DNA of 64,000 nt from Aliarcobacter cryaerophilus. GTDB lineage: Bacteria > Campylobacterota > Campylobacteria > Campylobacterales > Arcobacteraceae. This document shows positions 1-8,698 of this stretch, in pieces. The position numbers and the translations under genes were made by a program. The stretch lies in the NCBI RefSeq assembly GCF_014352935.1, contig NZ_CP060694.1:620001-684000 (forward strand). The letters run 5' to 3'. Below the pieces are notes generated by a model, which saw only the letters and a list, made by a program, of their open reading frames with translations, searched no databases and was not told the origin of the DNA. How positions within the stretch are numbered: position 1 is the first letter of the stretch; the number at the start of each line of letters is the position of its first letter.

Positions 1-1331
1 CTAACTTCTTTATTTATATCATCCATAGATTTAGCCGTTTGATTAGCTAATTCTTGACCCTTTTGTGCTGAAATACTAAGCTCATGTGCAAGTTTTGACA
101 TTTTTATTGTTGATTGAGTGTTAGCTTGAATTGTTGCTGTTATCTCTTCAAGTGCAGCTGCAGTCTCTTCAAGACTAGCAGCTTGTTTGCTAGAAGAACT
201 TTTAAGCTCCAAAGAGGTGTCTGAAAGTGTTTGAGTACTATCTTTTAAGCTATTTCCAGTATTCATAACAATAGCTAAAAGTTCTGATGTATTATTTCCT
301 ACTAGATTTATTCCACTAGCAAGTGAACCTAAATTTCCAAAAATAGCATCATCTTTTAAAACATAATCATATTTTGATTCAGCATATTGTCTTAGCGCTT
401 CATTTATATTATCAAGAGTATCTTTTGTTTTTTCAATCATAACATTTAGTTTATTTTTCAAATCTTCAACATGATGATTTGAAGCTGTATTGTGAACTTT
501 ATATACAAAAAATCCATTTGCAGTTTTTTCTATTACATCATTTGCTTCATCAATTACTATCTCATCTTGTTTTAACCCAGCTCTTACTTTATCCATATAA
601 GAGTTGAAAAGCGTTGCTACATCTCCTATTTCATCATTTGATTTTACTTTCAAAGTAATATTTGTATCATTTGAATGAAGTAGATTACTAAACCCTTCTT
701 TTAATATCTCTATAGAGTTTGTAGCTTTTCTTACAATAAAAAATATTAGAATAATTGTAAGTAATCCTAAAACAGCTGATGTAAAAGATATCTCTGCTAA
801 AAGTGATTGAATTCTTTTATCTGTCTCTTCAAGAGAAAAAGTAAGGTCCATAACACCAATTACATCTCCTACGTTTTGGTTTGCATGACAAGCCATACAC
901 TCAGGAGTAGCAATCATTGGTTTTATCATTCTTATAGTATGACCATTTTCATCATTTTTTTGAATGATTTGATTCTCTTTTGATTCAAAACTTTTTAATA
1001 TTTGAGGGTCATCTGTAAATGGTGTATCAACAGAGTATAGCTCCATTAACTCTTTACTTTTTGCTACTGTTAGATTTTTTACACCTTTTATCTCTCTTGC
1101 TTCATCTTCTGCTTTTTGTATAAGTGCTGGATCTCCAGTGTTCATTGTATTTCTTAAGGTTTGAAATATGGATGCATTTAACATCTCTAAACTATCTTTT
1201 GCATTTGCTATCGAGTCTTTTGTTACTTTGGTTGTTGTAGAGTAAACTATAATCGAACTGCTAATAAACATTAGTAAAAATAGTGCAAATATAATTTTGC
1301 TGCTAATCTTTTTTGTTATAAAATCAAGCAT
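1..1331 (-). CDS. Methyl-accepting chemotaxis protein with c-type heme motif (C-terminus off window)
   Basis: Membrane chemoreceptor that would signal to the CheA/CheW kinase complex. Reading from the ATG at 1331, there is a membrane segment at about residues 10-32, a periplasmic sensor region, a second membrane segment at about 172-192, a HAMP-like stretch, and the start of the methylated helices (SSSKQAASLEETAAALEEI). The periplasmic region contains CMACH at residues 145-149, the CXXCH signature for covalent c-heme attachment. Known MCPs with such a domain sense redox, oxygen or NO, so a heme sensor is likely; the ligand is unknown. At least 443 residues are present; the signalling hairpin tip lies beyond base 1. 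It is divergent from ruvA. Confidence 0.93.
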   Translation of the reverse strand, partial: MLDFITKKISSKIIFALFLLMFISSSIIVYSTTTKVTKDSIANAKDSLEMLNASIFQTLRNTMNTGDPALIQKAEDEAREIKGVKNLTVAKSKELMELYSVDTPFTDDPQILKSFESKENQIIQKNDENGHTIRMIKPMIATPECMACHANQNVGDVIGVMDLTFSLEETDKRIQSLLAEISFTSAVLGLLTIILIFFIVRKATNSIEILKEGFSNLLHSNDTNITLKVKSNDEIGDVATLFNSYMDKVRAGLKQDEIVIDEANDVIEKTANGFFVYKVHNTASNHHVEDLKNKLNVMIEKTKDTLDNINEALRQYAESKYDYVLKDDAIFGNLGSLASGINLVGNNTSELLAIVMNTGNSLKDSTQTLSDTSLELKSSSSKQAASLEETAAALEEITATIQANTQSTIKMSKLAHELSISAQKGQELANQTAKSMDDINKEV

Positions 1332-1462
1332 ATTAGAACCCTTATTTTTTAAGTGGAATTATTATATACTTTAAAATATTTAAAAAGTATTAAATAAGAG
1401 TTTAGTTTTCTAAATTAAGCACTCTTTATAAAAATTATAATAAAAAATAAAGTGAGAACGCT

Positions 1463-2020
1463 GTGATAGTAGGATTAGTTGGTAGAGTTGTTAAAAAAGA
1501 ACCAACATCACTTCAACTAAATGTTGGTGGTGTTATATATGAAGTTTTTGTATCTTTAAATTGTAGTTCAAAAATTATTTCAGATGAAATAACTCTTGAA
1601 ATAACAGAAATAATAAGAGAAGATGCACACAACTTATATGGTTTTTTAGATAGTAATGAGAAGAAATTATTTGATACAGTTATAAAAATAAATGGAGTTG
1701 GTCCAAAAGTAGCACTTGCTATTTGTTCAACTTTTACTCCTAGCTCATTTACACAAATTGTTACTTCAAATGATGTAAATATGTTAAAAAGAGTTCCTGG
1801 AATTGGACCAAAAGGTGCAAGTAGAATTTTGGTTGAGCTTAGTGGGTTTATTGTAGATGGAGCAAGTAATGATGAAGTTACAAATATAAATATTGAAGCT
1901 TCTTTGGCTCTTGAGAGTTTAGGATTTAAAAAAGATATTGTAACAACAATTTTAAAATCTTGTACAAGCACAACTACAGCTGAGTTAGTTCGTGAAGCAC
2001 TTAGAAAATTACAAAAATAG
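1463..2020 (+). CDS. ruvA: Holliday junction DNA helicase subunit RuvA
   Basis: RuvA binds four-way junctions as a tetramer and recruits the RuvB motor for branch migration. The 185-residue protein has the family length and order: an N-terminal OB fold ([13 protein letters not shown]), two helix-hairpin-helix motifs ([10 protein letters not shown] and [13 protein letters not shown]), and a small C-terminal domain that would contact RuvB. The start is GTG, 7 nt after a GAGAA ribosome site, and matches the usual MIVGLxG N-terminus. It precedes ddl by 16 nt on the same strand, so the two are probably co-transcribed. Confidence 0.97.
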   Translation: MIVGLVGRVVKKEPTSLQLNVGGVIYEVFVSLNCSSKIISDEITLEITEIIREDAHNLYGFLDSNEKKLFDTVIKINGVGPKVALAICSTFTPSSFTQIVTSNDVNMLKRVPGIGPKGASRILVELSGFIVDGASNDEVTNINIEASLALESLGFKKDIVTTILKSCTSTTTAELVREALRKLQK

Positions 2021-2036
2021 ATAAAGGGAAATAATT

Positions 2037-3077
2037 ATGAAAATAGCAATACTTTTTGGTGGTTTGAGTTTTGAGCATGAGATATCAATAGTGAGTTCTA
2101 TTGCTATGAAAGATGTTTTAAAAGATGATTTAATATATTTTTATGTTGACTCAAAAAGAGATATTTATGAAATTCCAACAAATAAGATAAATTCAAAACT
2201 TTTTAGTAGTGGTGAGTATAAAAAATTTGATAAAGTTTATTTAAAAAAAGGTGGTTTTTATAAAATTTCTGGATTATTTAAAAAAGAGCAAAATATAGAT
2301 TTTGATGTAGTTTTAAATCTATCTCATGGAGGCGATGGAGAAGATGGTATTTTATCATCTGTTTTGGATTTTTATAATATTCCTTTTATAGCTCCAAGAA
2401 CTGAAGCTTGTGTTGTAAGTTCTAATAAATTTATCACAAAAGGTTATGCAAAAAGTGTTGGTGTGAATGTATTGGATTATAAATATTTTACAAAGAAAGA
2501 TAGTGTAAAAGTTGATATGTTTCCAGTTATTTTAAAACCAGTTAAACTAGGAAGTTCTATAGGTGTTTCTATTGTTAAAAATCATGAAGAGCTATCTTAT
2601 GCGCTTGATGTTGCTTTTGAATTTGATGATGCTATCATAATTGAGCCATTTATTAGCGGAGTTAAAGAGTATAATTTAGCTGGAACAAAAGTAAATGGAG
2701 AGTTTATATTTTCAATTATTGAAGAGCCTCAAAAAGCTGAATTTTTAGACTTTGATAAAAAATATTTAGATTTTTCAAGAACTTCAAAAGCAAAAGAGGT
2801 TGATTTGGGTGATAAATTAAATTTAGAGATTAAAGAGAGTTTCAAAAATTTATACAATACACTTTTTGAAGGTTCAATTATAAGATGTGATTTTTTTGTA
2901 ATAGATGATAAAGTTTATTTAAATGAAATAAACTCAATTCCAGGTTCTATGGCAAACTATCTGTTTTCTGATTTTCAAGATTTATTTACAAAAGTTGCTT
3001 CAAATCTTCCAACTAAAAAAGATATACCTATAAATTTTGAGTATGTAAATAAAATCCAATTTGCAAAAGGAAAATAG
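2037..3077 (+). CDS. ddl: D-alanine--D-alanine ligase
   Basis: ATP-grasp enzyme joining two D-alanines for the peptidoglycan stem peptide, in the cytoplasm. Visible family motifs are the N-terminal GGLSFEHEISIVS, HGGDGEDG in the substrate lobe, the ATP-binding KPVKLGSSIGVS, and the Mg-binding EINSIPGSM near the C-terminus. At 346 residues it is close to the family norm. An AAGGGA ribosome site precedes the ATG. Its product is the direct substrate of MurF, encoded 700 nt downstream, so the cluster is functionally coherent. Confidence 0.97.
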   Translation: MKIAILFGGLSFEHEISIVSSIAMKDVLKDDLIYFYVDSKRDIYEIPTNKINSKLFSSGEYKKFDKVYLKKGGFYKISGLFKKEQNIDFDVVLNLSHGGDGEDGILSSVLDFYNIPFIAPRTEACVVSSNKFITKGYAKSVGVNVLDYKYFTKKDSVKVDMFPVILKPVKLGSSIGVSIVKNHEELSYALDVAFEFDDAIIIEPFISGVKEYNLAGTKVNGEFIFSIIEEPQKAEFLDFDKKYLDFSRTSKAKEVDLGDKLNLEIKESFKNLYNTLFEGSIIRCDFFVIDDKVYLNEINSIPGSMANYLFSDFQDLFTKVASNLPTKKDIPINFEYVNKIQFAKGK

Positions 3078-3079
3078 AT

Positions 3080-3799
3080 TTGGCTATTAAAAATGTCATA
3101 GTTGATGGTAAAAATTTTGATTTATCTTATGAGCTAATTAATCCTACAAAAAAAGAAGATATTTTGTTTTTACATGGTTGGGGTTCAAATAAAGATATTA
3201 TGAAAAATGCGTTTTCAAATTATTTAAAAGATTATAGACATATTTATCTTGATATGTCAGGATTTGGTAAAAGTTCAAACAACTACGTTTTGACTACAAA
3301 TGATTACTCAAAGATTACAAAAGAGTTTTTAAAATCTATAAATTCAAATTGTGAAGTTATTTTTGGTCACTCTTTTGGTGGGAAAGTAGCTACCTTATTA
3401 AATCCAAAAAATTTAGTTTTGCTAAGTAGTGCAGGAATTTTGGAAGAGAAGCCAATAAAGGTAAAAATAAAAATATTTTTTGCAAAACTTTTAAATAAAT
3501 TAGGTTTAAAAAATTTTACAAAAGTTTTTAGAAGTAAAGATGTTGATAAAATGAGTGAAAATATGTATTCAACTTTTAAAAATGTAGTAGATGAAGATTT
3601 CTCTTCATATTTTTCAAATTTTCAAAACAATGCTTTTATTTTTTGGGGAGAAGATGATAGTGCTACATCTTTAAAATCTGGAGAAAAAATAGCAAGTTTA
3701 ATCAAAAAATCAATTTTTACTTCATATAGTGGTGACCACTATTTTTTCTTAAAAAATGCAAAAAATATATGTGAAAGAGTAGAAAATGGAATATCTTAG
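3080..3799 (+). CDS. Alpha/beta hydrolase
   Basis: Serine hydrolase of the alpha/beta fold; substrate unknown. The oxyanion-side motif is FLHGWGSNKD (residues ~30-39), the nucleophile elbow is GHSFGG, a probable acid lies in WGEDDSA, and the catalytic His is in SGDHYFF near the end. The start is TTG, chosen because it follows an AAGGAAA site and lies 3 nt beyond the ddl stop. No signal peptide is visible, so it is probably cytoplasmic. It overlaps the start of murF by 14 nt. That suggests translational coupling and perhaps a cell-wall role, which is inference only. Confidence 0.85.
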   Translation: MAIKNVIVDGKNFDLSYELINPTKKEDILFLHGWGSNKDIMKNAFSNYLKDYRHIYLDMSGFGKSSNNYVLTTNDYSKITKEFLKSINSNCEVIFGHSFGGKVATLLNPKNLVLLSSAGILEEKPIKVKIKIFFAKLLNKLGLKNFTKVFRSKDVDKMSENMYSTFKNVVDEDFSSYFSNFQNNAFIFWGEDDSATSLKSGEKIASLIKKSIFTSYSGDHYFFLKNAKNICERVENGIS

Positions 3800-5225
3800 T
3801 ATAGTTACTAAAATTGTTTTAGTTTTAAGTTTGGGTTGGTATTTGATTACTAACTTACAGTGGTATAACTATAAACTAAGTAGAGTTATATTTAAACACC
3901 ATAAATGGCAGTGGCATTTAACATTTTTTATCTCTCCAATAGTTCTATTTTTTATAATTCCTAGCCCATATTTTGATATATACTTTTTTGTTTTATATTT
4001 TGTAAGTTTTATTTTATGGAATAGAAAACTTGATAGAAGTTTAGTGCTTACAAGCAGAGTAAAAAGATTTTTGACTATTTTACTAATAACTCTTTTTGTT
4101 CAAATTTCATTATGTTTAGATGATGATTTTTGTTCAAAAGTAACTCTTTTTTAACTCTTATTGTGACTTTAATTCTTTCAAATATCATAGAAAAAATACT
4201 TTTTTACTATTTAAAAGTAGAGCAGGCAGCAAAAAAGATTATTAGAAAATAAAGATTTAAAAATTGTTGCAATTACAGCATCTTATGGAAAAACATCTAT
4301 AAAAAACTTTTTATACCATGTTTTAAAAAATTATTTTAAAACATATAAAACACCAAGAAGTGTAAATACTATTGTAGGTCTTGTTCTTGATGTAAATAGA
4401 GATTTACCAAAAGATACACAAATATATATAGCAGAAGCAGGGGCAAGAGTAAAAGGTGATATAAAAACAATAGCAAACTTTTTGGAGCCACAAATTGCTG
4501 TTGTTGGAAGTGTTGGAGAGCAACATATTGAGTATTTTAAGACTTTAGAAAATATTAAAAATACAAAAAAAGAGCTTTTACTATCTCCTAGATTACAAAA
4601 AGCATTTGTTCATAGTAGTGCAAATGTAGTTCCTAGTGAAAAGATAGAGGAGTTTCCAAATAATCTTCATATAGTAAAAAGTAATCTTGATGGTCTTTGG
4701 TTTGACATGGAGTTAAATGGAAAAGTTGAACACTTTTATGCACCAATTTTAGGAAGCTTTAATGCTATAAACTTAGCAGCAGTTGTTTTAGTAGCAACTC
4801 ATTTAGGAATGAGTGTTTTAGAGATAAATGAAGCTTTGACAACTTTACCTCAAGTAGAACATAGACTTCAAAAAATTGAAGCAAATGGTAAAATTATAAT
4901 AGATGACTCTTTTAATGGAAATCTTGAAGGAATGTTAGAAGCTATTAATATCTCTTCAAACTATAATGGAAGAAAAGTGATAATCACTCCAGGGCTTGTA
5001 GAATCTACTGATAGTGCAAATATTCTTTTGGCAAAAGAGATAGATAAAATTTTTGATTTTGTAATAATAACTGGAACTTTAAATGCAAATATTTTAAAAG
5101 CCAATATAAATGAAGATAAAGTTTTTGTTTTAAAAGATAAGACAATGCTTGAAACAACTTTAGCAAGAACTACAAAAAGTGGTGATTTAATACTGTTTGC
5201 AAATGATGCACCAAATTTTATATAG
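3786..5225 (+). pseudogene. murF: UDP-MurNAc-tripeptide--D-Ala-D-Ala ligase MurF, interrupted by two compensating homopolymer indels
   Basis: MurF adds D-Ala-D-Ala to the UDP-MurNAc tripeptide. The first 123 codons encode an N-terminal membrane region typical of Campylobacterota MurF, then meet a TAA at 4152-4154 in a run of six T (4147-4152). One extra T would continue the frame (LTLIVTLILSNIIEK...) until a run of six A (4231-4236), where one A fewer returns to the original frame. From there the reading gives the ATP loop ITASYGKTS, EAGARVKGD, and the C-terminal domain with DDSFNGNLEG. The conceptual protein is about 479 residues. The gene is normally essential and no second copy is in the window, so sequencing error or slippage is more likely than real loss. 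The annotation may split it into 3786-4154 and a downstream fragment. Confidence 0.9.
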
Positions 5226-5234
5226 GGTAAAAAA

Positions 5235-5723
5235 ATGGAACATATTTATGCACCTTGGCGATATAATTATGTAACTGATGAAAAGGTAAAAGGGTGTATT
5301 TTTTGTCATATTAGTGAAAACTTAGAAGATGAAAAATTACAAGTGATATTTAGTGATGAATATTGTTATGTAGTTATGAATAAGTTTCCATATAGTCCAG
5401 GGCATATTATGGTTATTCCATATTTTCATACTTGTAATGTTGAAGATTTAGATGAAACTATTTGGTTAAAAATGAGTATTAGAGTACAGCAAGCAGTTAA
5501 GCTTTTAAAAGAAGTTATGCCATGTGAAGGTGTAAATATTGGGATGAATTTAGGAAAAGCAGCGGGTGCTGGAATAGAACAGCATATACACTACCATTTG
5601 GTTCCAAGATGGATTGGAGATACAAATTTTATTACAACAATAGCTCAAACAAGAGTTTATCCAGCTTCATTTGAAGAGATTTATAAAAAGTTAAAAGATA
5701 ATACAAAAAAGTATTTTTTCTGA
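5235..5723 (+). CDS. HIT family nucleotide hydrolase/transferase
   Basis: Small cytoplasmic histidine-triad protein of 162 residues. It has the triad HIHYH in GIEQHIHYHLVPRW and an N-terminal CxxC (GCIFCHI) that may bind zinc, a layout seen in the Ap4A phosphorylase-like branch of HIT proteins (MEHIYAPWRY start). Such enzymes act on nucleoside phosphates or dinucleoside polyphosphates; the exact substrate cannot be told. It sits 9 nt after murF with a GGGTAAAA site and is the last gene of this plus-strand run. Confidence 0.93.
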   Translation: MEHIYAPWRYNYVTDEKVKGCIFCHISENLEDEKLQVIFSDEYCYVVMNKFPYSPGHIMVIPYFHTCNVEDLDETIWLKMSIRVQQAVKLLKEVMPCEGVNIGMNLGKAAGAGIEQHIHYHLVPRWIGDTNFITTIAQTRVYPASFEEIYKKLKDNTKKYFF

Positions 5724-5757
5724 GATAAATTTTAAGTAATTTCTTATTTTCTTTTTA

Positions 5758-5763
5758 TATAAT
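5758..5763 (+). promoter_or_regulatory. -10 box (TATAAT) placed for a leaderless transcript
   Basis: A perfect TATAAT ends six bases before the ATG at 5770. A standard -10 to +1 distance puts the transcription start on the A of the start codon. No Shine-Dalgarno sequence lies between them (only T residues). The placement is visible in the sequence; the leaderless reading is inference. Confidence 0.5.
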
Positions 5764-5769
5764 TTTTTT

Positions 5770-6396
5770 ATGGAAATATCAAATAATAACCTCTATTCTT
5801 TTAATATAGATTATTTTTCAAGAGCGAAAGCTCAAAAAGAGTCTCAATCAAATGAGCAAAAAGTAGAACCAGATACTAATGCTGTTGAAAAAAATGAATC
5901 TTCTACAAAATCTAAATATGAAGAAAACCAAGAAAAAAAAGAGAATCCTACAAAATTAACCAGTGATGAGAAAGCAGAAGTTTTTAAACTTAAAGCTATA
6001 GATTCAAAAATAAAAGCACATGAAATGGCACATAAAAGTGGTCCAGCTGCAAGTGGTGGAGCATCTTTTAGTTATACAAAAGGTCCTGATGGTTTAATGT
6101 ATGCAATAGCTGGAGAAGTTCCTGTTGAGATAAAAACAGGAGATACTCCACAAGAGACAATATCAAATATGCATGATGTTATTGCAACGGCATTAGCTCC
6201 TTCAGATCCTAGTCCACAGGATTTGTCTATTGCTTCTAAGGCTAGAGTTATTATGATGAAAGCTCAACAAGAGTTTACAAAAGAGATACATGAGCAAATA
6301 ACTAACTCAAATGAATATACAAAAAATGCAAAAAGCGAGTATGAAAAAAATAGTAATATTCAATCTTTGGATAAGAACTCTAATATTAAAATTTAG
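5770..6396 (+). CDS. SprA-related putative metalloprotease
   Basis: Protein of 208 residues resembling the SprA-related putative metalloprotease family. The N-terminal third is low-complexity, rich in Glu, Lys, Ser and Asn. The conserved core begins at about residue 75 and contains KAHEMAHKSG, an HExxH-like zinc motif, then GGASFSYTKGPDG, YAIAGEVPVEI and the ATALAPSDPSPQDLSIA segment typical of the family. No signal peptide or membrane segment is seen. The biological role is not established. It lacks a ribosome site and appears to be transcribed alone from a -10 box six bases upstream. Confidence 0.8.
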   Translation: MEISNNNLYSFNIDYFSRAKAQKESQSNEQKVEPDTNAVEKNESSTKSKYEENQEKKENPTKLTSDEKAEVFKLKAIDSKIKAHEMAHKSGPAASGGASFSYTKGPDGLMYAIAGEVPVEIKTGDTPQETISNMHDVIATALAPSDPSPQDLSIASKARVIMMKAQQEFTKEIHEQITNSNEYTKNAKSEYEKNSNIQSLDKNSNIKI

Positions 6397-6407
6397 TACT
6401 TACAAGT

Positions 6408-6521
6408 ACTTATTTTATGTATATTAAATACAAGTTTATTGTTTTCATCACTTATCTTTTAATCTTTAGGTTTTAAACTTTTTACTTCTGCATCAGCGAT
6501 TGTTTTTATGTGTTTAGCCAT
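6408..6521 (-). pseudogene. Remnant of a tyrosine-integrase N-terminus (DUF4102-like arm-binding domain)
   Basis: Translated from the ATG at 6521, this reads MAKHIKTIADAEVKSLKPKD, a stop, then in the same frame KISDENNKL. This resembles the start of phage/island integrases (T-D-x-E-x-K-x-x-K-P-K-D-x-x-Y-K-x-S-D). The coding signal fades after about 30 residues. It lies about 170 nt downstream of the 3' end of the tRNA at 6688, the usual place for an integrase of a tRNA-targeting element. No other element genes remain nearby. The assignment rests on a short match by eye. Confidence 0.55.
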
Positions 6522-6527
6522 AGTTTT

Positions 6528-6572
6528 ACGGTATAAATTCTATTTTTTAAATTTGTACCGTGAGTTGTACCG
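6528..6572. repeat. Inverted repeat plus third GTACCG copy upstream of integrase remnant
   Basis: ACGGTATAAATT (6528-6539) and AATTTGTACCGT (6550-6561) are inverted repeats matching at 11 of 12 positions, separated by 10 bases. A third GTACCG lies at 6567-6572. They sit directly upstream of the integrase remnant and could be relics of its promoter or operator or of recombinase binding sites. The function is inferred. Confidence 0.5.
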
Positions 6573-6601
6573 CAAAAAATTTTTACTATAACTGAATTTA
6601 G

Positions 6602-6626
6602 TGGAATTCTATGGAACAGAATGGAA
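6602..6626. repeat. Three TGGAA repeats at exact 10-base spacing
   Basis: TGGAA occurs at 6602, 6612 and 6622, one helical turn apart, between the integrase remnant and the tRNA 3' end. Same-face phasing is typical of protein binding sites such as integrase arm sites. This stretch (6397-6687) otherwise holds no gene. Confidence 0.5.
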
Positions 6627-6687
6627 CAAATAAAATACTATAAAAAGGGAGTTTTGAAATATTATGGTAAGTAGTGAAATTAATAGC

Positions 6688-6764
6688 TGGTGGGTCGTGA
6701 AGGACTCGAACCTTCGACCACTCGGTTATGAGCCGAGTGCTCTAACCAGCTGAGCTAACGACCC
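6688..6764 (-). tRNA. tRNA with CAT anticodon, probably tRNA-Met (elongator)
   Basis: The minus strand folds into a cloverleaf of 77 nt with encoded CCA. The 7-bp acceptor pairs GGGTCGT with ACGACCC, the D arm is AGCTCAGCTGGTTAGAGC, the anticodon stem-loop is CTCGGCTCATAACCGAG with anticodon CAT, and the T arm is GGTTCGAGTCC. The first pair is a normal G-C, so it is not an initiator. CAT can also belong to lysidine-modified tRNA-Ile2, which the sequence alone does not exclude. It lies two bases downstream of the tRNA-Ser gene. Confidence 0.92.
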
Positions 6765-6766
6765 AG

Positions 6767-6857
6767 TGGCGGACAGTGAGGGATTTGAACCCTCGGTACC
6801 GTTGCCAGTACGTCTCCTTAGCAGGGAGGTGGTTTCAGCCAACTCACCCAACTGTCC
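6767..6857 (-). tRNA. tRNA-Ser (GCT anticodon)
   Basis: Class II tRNA of 91 nt with encoded CCA and a long variable arm. The acceptor pairs GGACAGT with ACTGTCC, the anticodon stem-loop is CTCCCTGCTAAGGAG with anticodon GCT (reads AGC/AGT), and the T arm is AGGGTTCAAATCCCT. It is transcribed first in a two-tRNA unit. Confidence 0.95.
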
Positions 6858-6892
6858 GTTTCTAATTTTAAATTCATAAAATCAGGACGGGA

Positions 6893-6898
6893 ATTATA
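6893..6898 (-). promoter_or_regulatory. -10 box of the tRNA-Ser/tRNA-CAT unit
   Basis: On the minus strand a perfect TATAAT is followed by a GC-rich discriminator (TCCCGTCC), conspicuous in such AT-rich DNA. GC-rich discriminators are typical of stable-RNA promoters under stringent control. The box lies about 36 bases upstream of tRNA-Ser. No clear -35 is seen. Confidence 0.6.
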
Positions 6899-6937
6899 AG
6901 AGAAAATCTCTTAAAAATCCCTTAACCATTTGTTTTT

Positions 6938-7636
6938 TTATATATTTTGTAATATTTTCTTTACTATATCATTTGGATTTTCATTTTTATATATAGGACG
7001 ACCTACAACAATGAAATCTACCAAGTTTTCTTTTGAAAAGTTTATATCAGCAACTCTTTTTTGATCTCCACTATCTTCTCCAAAAGGACGAATTCCAGGA
7101 CATAATGTAATGAACTCTTTATTTGTATTATTTTTTATATCAATACTTTCAAAAGCAGAACAAACAACACCATCTAGACCTGCTTCAAATGTATCTTTTG
7201 CAAACTCTCTAGCTTTTGTATCTATATCTTTTCCATAAATTTCTTTAAAACTACTATTATCAAATGAAGTAAGGGCAGTAACAGCTAAAACTAAAGGTCT
7301 ATTTGGAATATTTTTTATTCTTTCCATAACTGTTTGCATCGCAAATTTTCCTGCACTTGCATGAACATTAAACATATCAACAAGTCCAAAGTTTGAAATA
7401 TCTTCTGCTGCATCTGCCATTGTATTTGGTATATCATACAATTTAAGATCCAAAAATATTTTGAAGTTTGGATTTATAGACTTTAAATCTTCTAGAAATT
7501 TCTTTCCATCTCTTAAATATGTTCTAAATCCAACTTTTAACCAAATATCAAAATCTTTTATTTTTTCAACTAAAGCAAGATTCTCTTTACTGCTTTCTAA
7601 ATCTAAAGATACACAAAGTTTCATATTTGTTTTCAT
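6938..7636 (-). CDS. pyrF: Orotidine-5'-phosphate decarboxylase
   Basis: Last step of de novo UMP synthesis, cytoplasmic. The 232-residue TIM-barrel protein shows the start motif LCVSLDLES, the catalytic lysine region [12 protein letters not shown] (the D-x-K-x-x-D array), and the phosphate-binding end VVGRPIY. It is preceded on the same strand by nusB (11 nt gap) and ribH, an arrangement known in Campylobacterota. An AAAGGTC site precedes the chosen ATG; a second in-frame ATG is four codons later. Confidence 0.96.
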   Translation of the reverse strand: MKTNMKLCVSLDLESSKENLALVEKIKDFDIWLKVGFRTYLRDGKKFLEDLKSINPNFKIFLDLKLYDIPNTMADAAEDISNFGLVDMFNVHASAGKFAMQTVMERIKNIPNRPLVLAVTALTSFDNSSFKEIYGKDIDTKAREFAKDTFEAGLDGVVCSAFESIDIKNNTNKEFITLCPGIRPFGEDSGDQKRVADINFSKENLVDFIVVGRPIYKNENPNDIVKKILQNI

Positions 7637-7647
7637 AAATTGACCTT

Positions 7648-8046
7648 TTATTTCTCTATTTTTATTTGGTCTAAAATAGCATTTATAAACTTTGGAGCAC
7701 CATCACTTGCTAATTTTTTTGATAGTTCAATTGCTTCATTTATAACTATTGCTCTTGATAAGTTCTCAAATAATATCTCATATATTGCAAGTCTTAATAT
7801 TGATTTTTCAACACTTCCTACATCTTCTATTGTACCTTGAGTAAGATGTTTTATAATCTCTTCATCAATTTTTGAAATATGTTTGATAGTTCCATTAAAT
7901 AGATTTAAAGCGAACTCTTTTTGACTATTTCTTATCTTTTTTTCTTCTAAAATATCATCAACAAATTTTGCTATTTCTTCATTACCTAAATCATATGCAT
8001 ATAGAAGTCCAATTACAGACTCTCTTGCTTGTGTTCTTGTTGCCAA
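7648..8046 (-). CDS. nusB: Transcription antitermination factor NusB
   Basis: All-helical RNA-binding protein of 132 residues that with NusE binds boxA in rRNA leaders. Family features are the Arg-rich start [20 protein letters not shown] and the C-terminal [11 protein letters not shown]...[25 protein letters not shown]. The start codon is TTG (8046), placed just past the ribH stop with a GGGAAAA site, and fits the usual N-terminus. It is probably co-transcribed with ribH and pyrF. Confidence 0.95.
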   Translation of the reverse strand: MATRTQARESVIGLLYAYDLGNEEIAKFVDDILEEKKIRNSQKEFALNLFNGTIKHISKIDEEIIKHLTQGTIEDVGSVEKSILRLAIYEILFENLSRAIVINEAIELSKKLASDGAPKFINAILDQIKIEK

Positions 8047-8047
8047 A

Positions 8048-8518
8048 TTATTTTCCCATTTCGCTATATAAATCTAGCATCTCTATTATTGTAACCATAG
8101 CTTCCGCACCTTTGTTTCCAACTTTTGAACCAGCTCTTTCAATTGCTTGCTCAATCGTATCTGTTGTTAAAACACCATTTGATACAGGTTTTCCATATTT
8201 TAAAGCAACTGTTGCTATTCCTTTTGTTGCTTCTGCACTAATATAGTCAAAATGAGGAGTTGCTCCTCTTATAACTGCTCCAACACAACAAACAGCATCA
8301 TATTTTCCACTTGATAGTGCTTTTTCAAGAGCAAATGGTATTTCAAAAGCTCCTGGAACTAAAATTAAATCTAAATTTTCTTCATTTCCACCATGTCTTT
8401 TGAATGAATCTTTTGCACCTTCTACTAATCTATCAGTTATTATGTGGTTAAATCTTCCATTTATGATGGCTACTTTTTCATTTCCTTTTAGTCTCAAACT
8501 TCCTTCTATTACTCTCAT
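8048..8518 (-). CDS. ribH: 6,7-dimethyl-8-ribityllumazine synthase
   Basis: Penultimate step of riboflavin synthesis, forming icosahedral or pentameric shells. The 156 residues contain the family motifs [42 protein letters not shown] and [15 protein letters not shown] with the catalytic His in TPHFD. The ATG at 8518 is preferred over the TTG at 8530 because a GGAG site lies between them and would otherwise be inside the gene. First gene of the ribH-nusB-pyrF unit. Confidence 0.96.
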   Translation of the reverse strand: MRVIEGSLRLKGNEKVAIINGRFNHIITDRLVEGAKDSFKRHGGNEENLDLILVPGAFEIPFALEKALSSGKYDAVCCVGAVIRGATPHFDYISAEATKGIATVALKYGKPVSNGVLTTDTIEQAIERAGSKVGNKGAEAMVTIIEMLDLYSEMGK

Positions 8519-8664
8519 TTTAAACTCCAAAATCTTTATAAATAACTTGCATTATACAAAAATAGTACTTAATTTCTGAAAGCAATAGTTTATGAACTAT
8601 TTATAAGATATTTTGATTATTGAATTTATTAAAAAGGGTATAGATTTAGTAAAAGTAATAAAAA

Positions 8665-8693
8665 TTGAGATAAGAGTAAAACTCTTATCTCAA
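8665..8693 (-). terminator. Intrinsic terminator of glnA
   Basis: A perfect 13-bp stem (TTGAGATAAGAGT with its complement) closes a 3-base loop directly after the glnA stop. On the minus strand it is followed by TTTTATTACTTTTAC, a T-rich release tract. Confidence 0.85.
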
Positions 8694-8698
8694 GAAAT

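Noticed and set aside
1513..1971. Long minus-strand reading frame inside ruvA
   Set aside because: Antisense shadow of a clear RuvA gene; its Ser/Ile-rich translation has no recognisable motif.
6897..6913. 7-bp hairpin as pyrF terminator
   Set aside because: No T tract follows on the minus strand, and the sequence overlaps the tRNA promoter.
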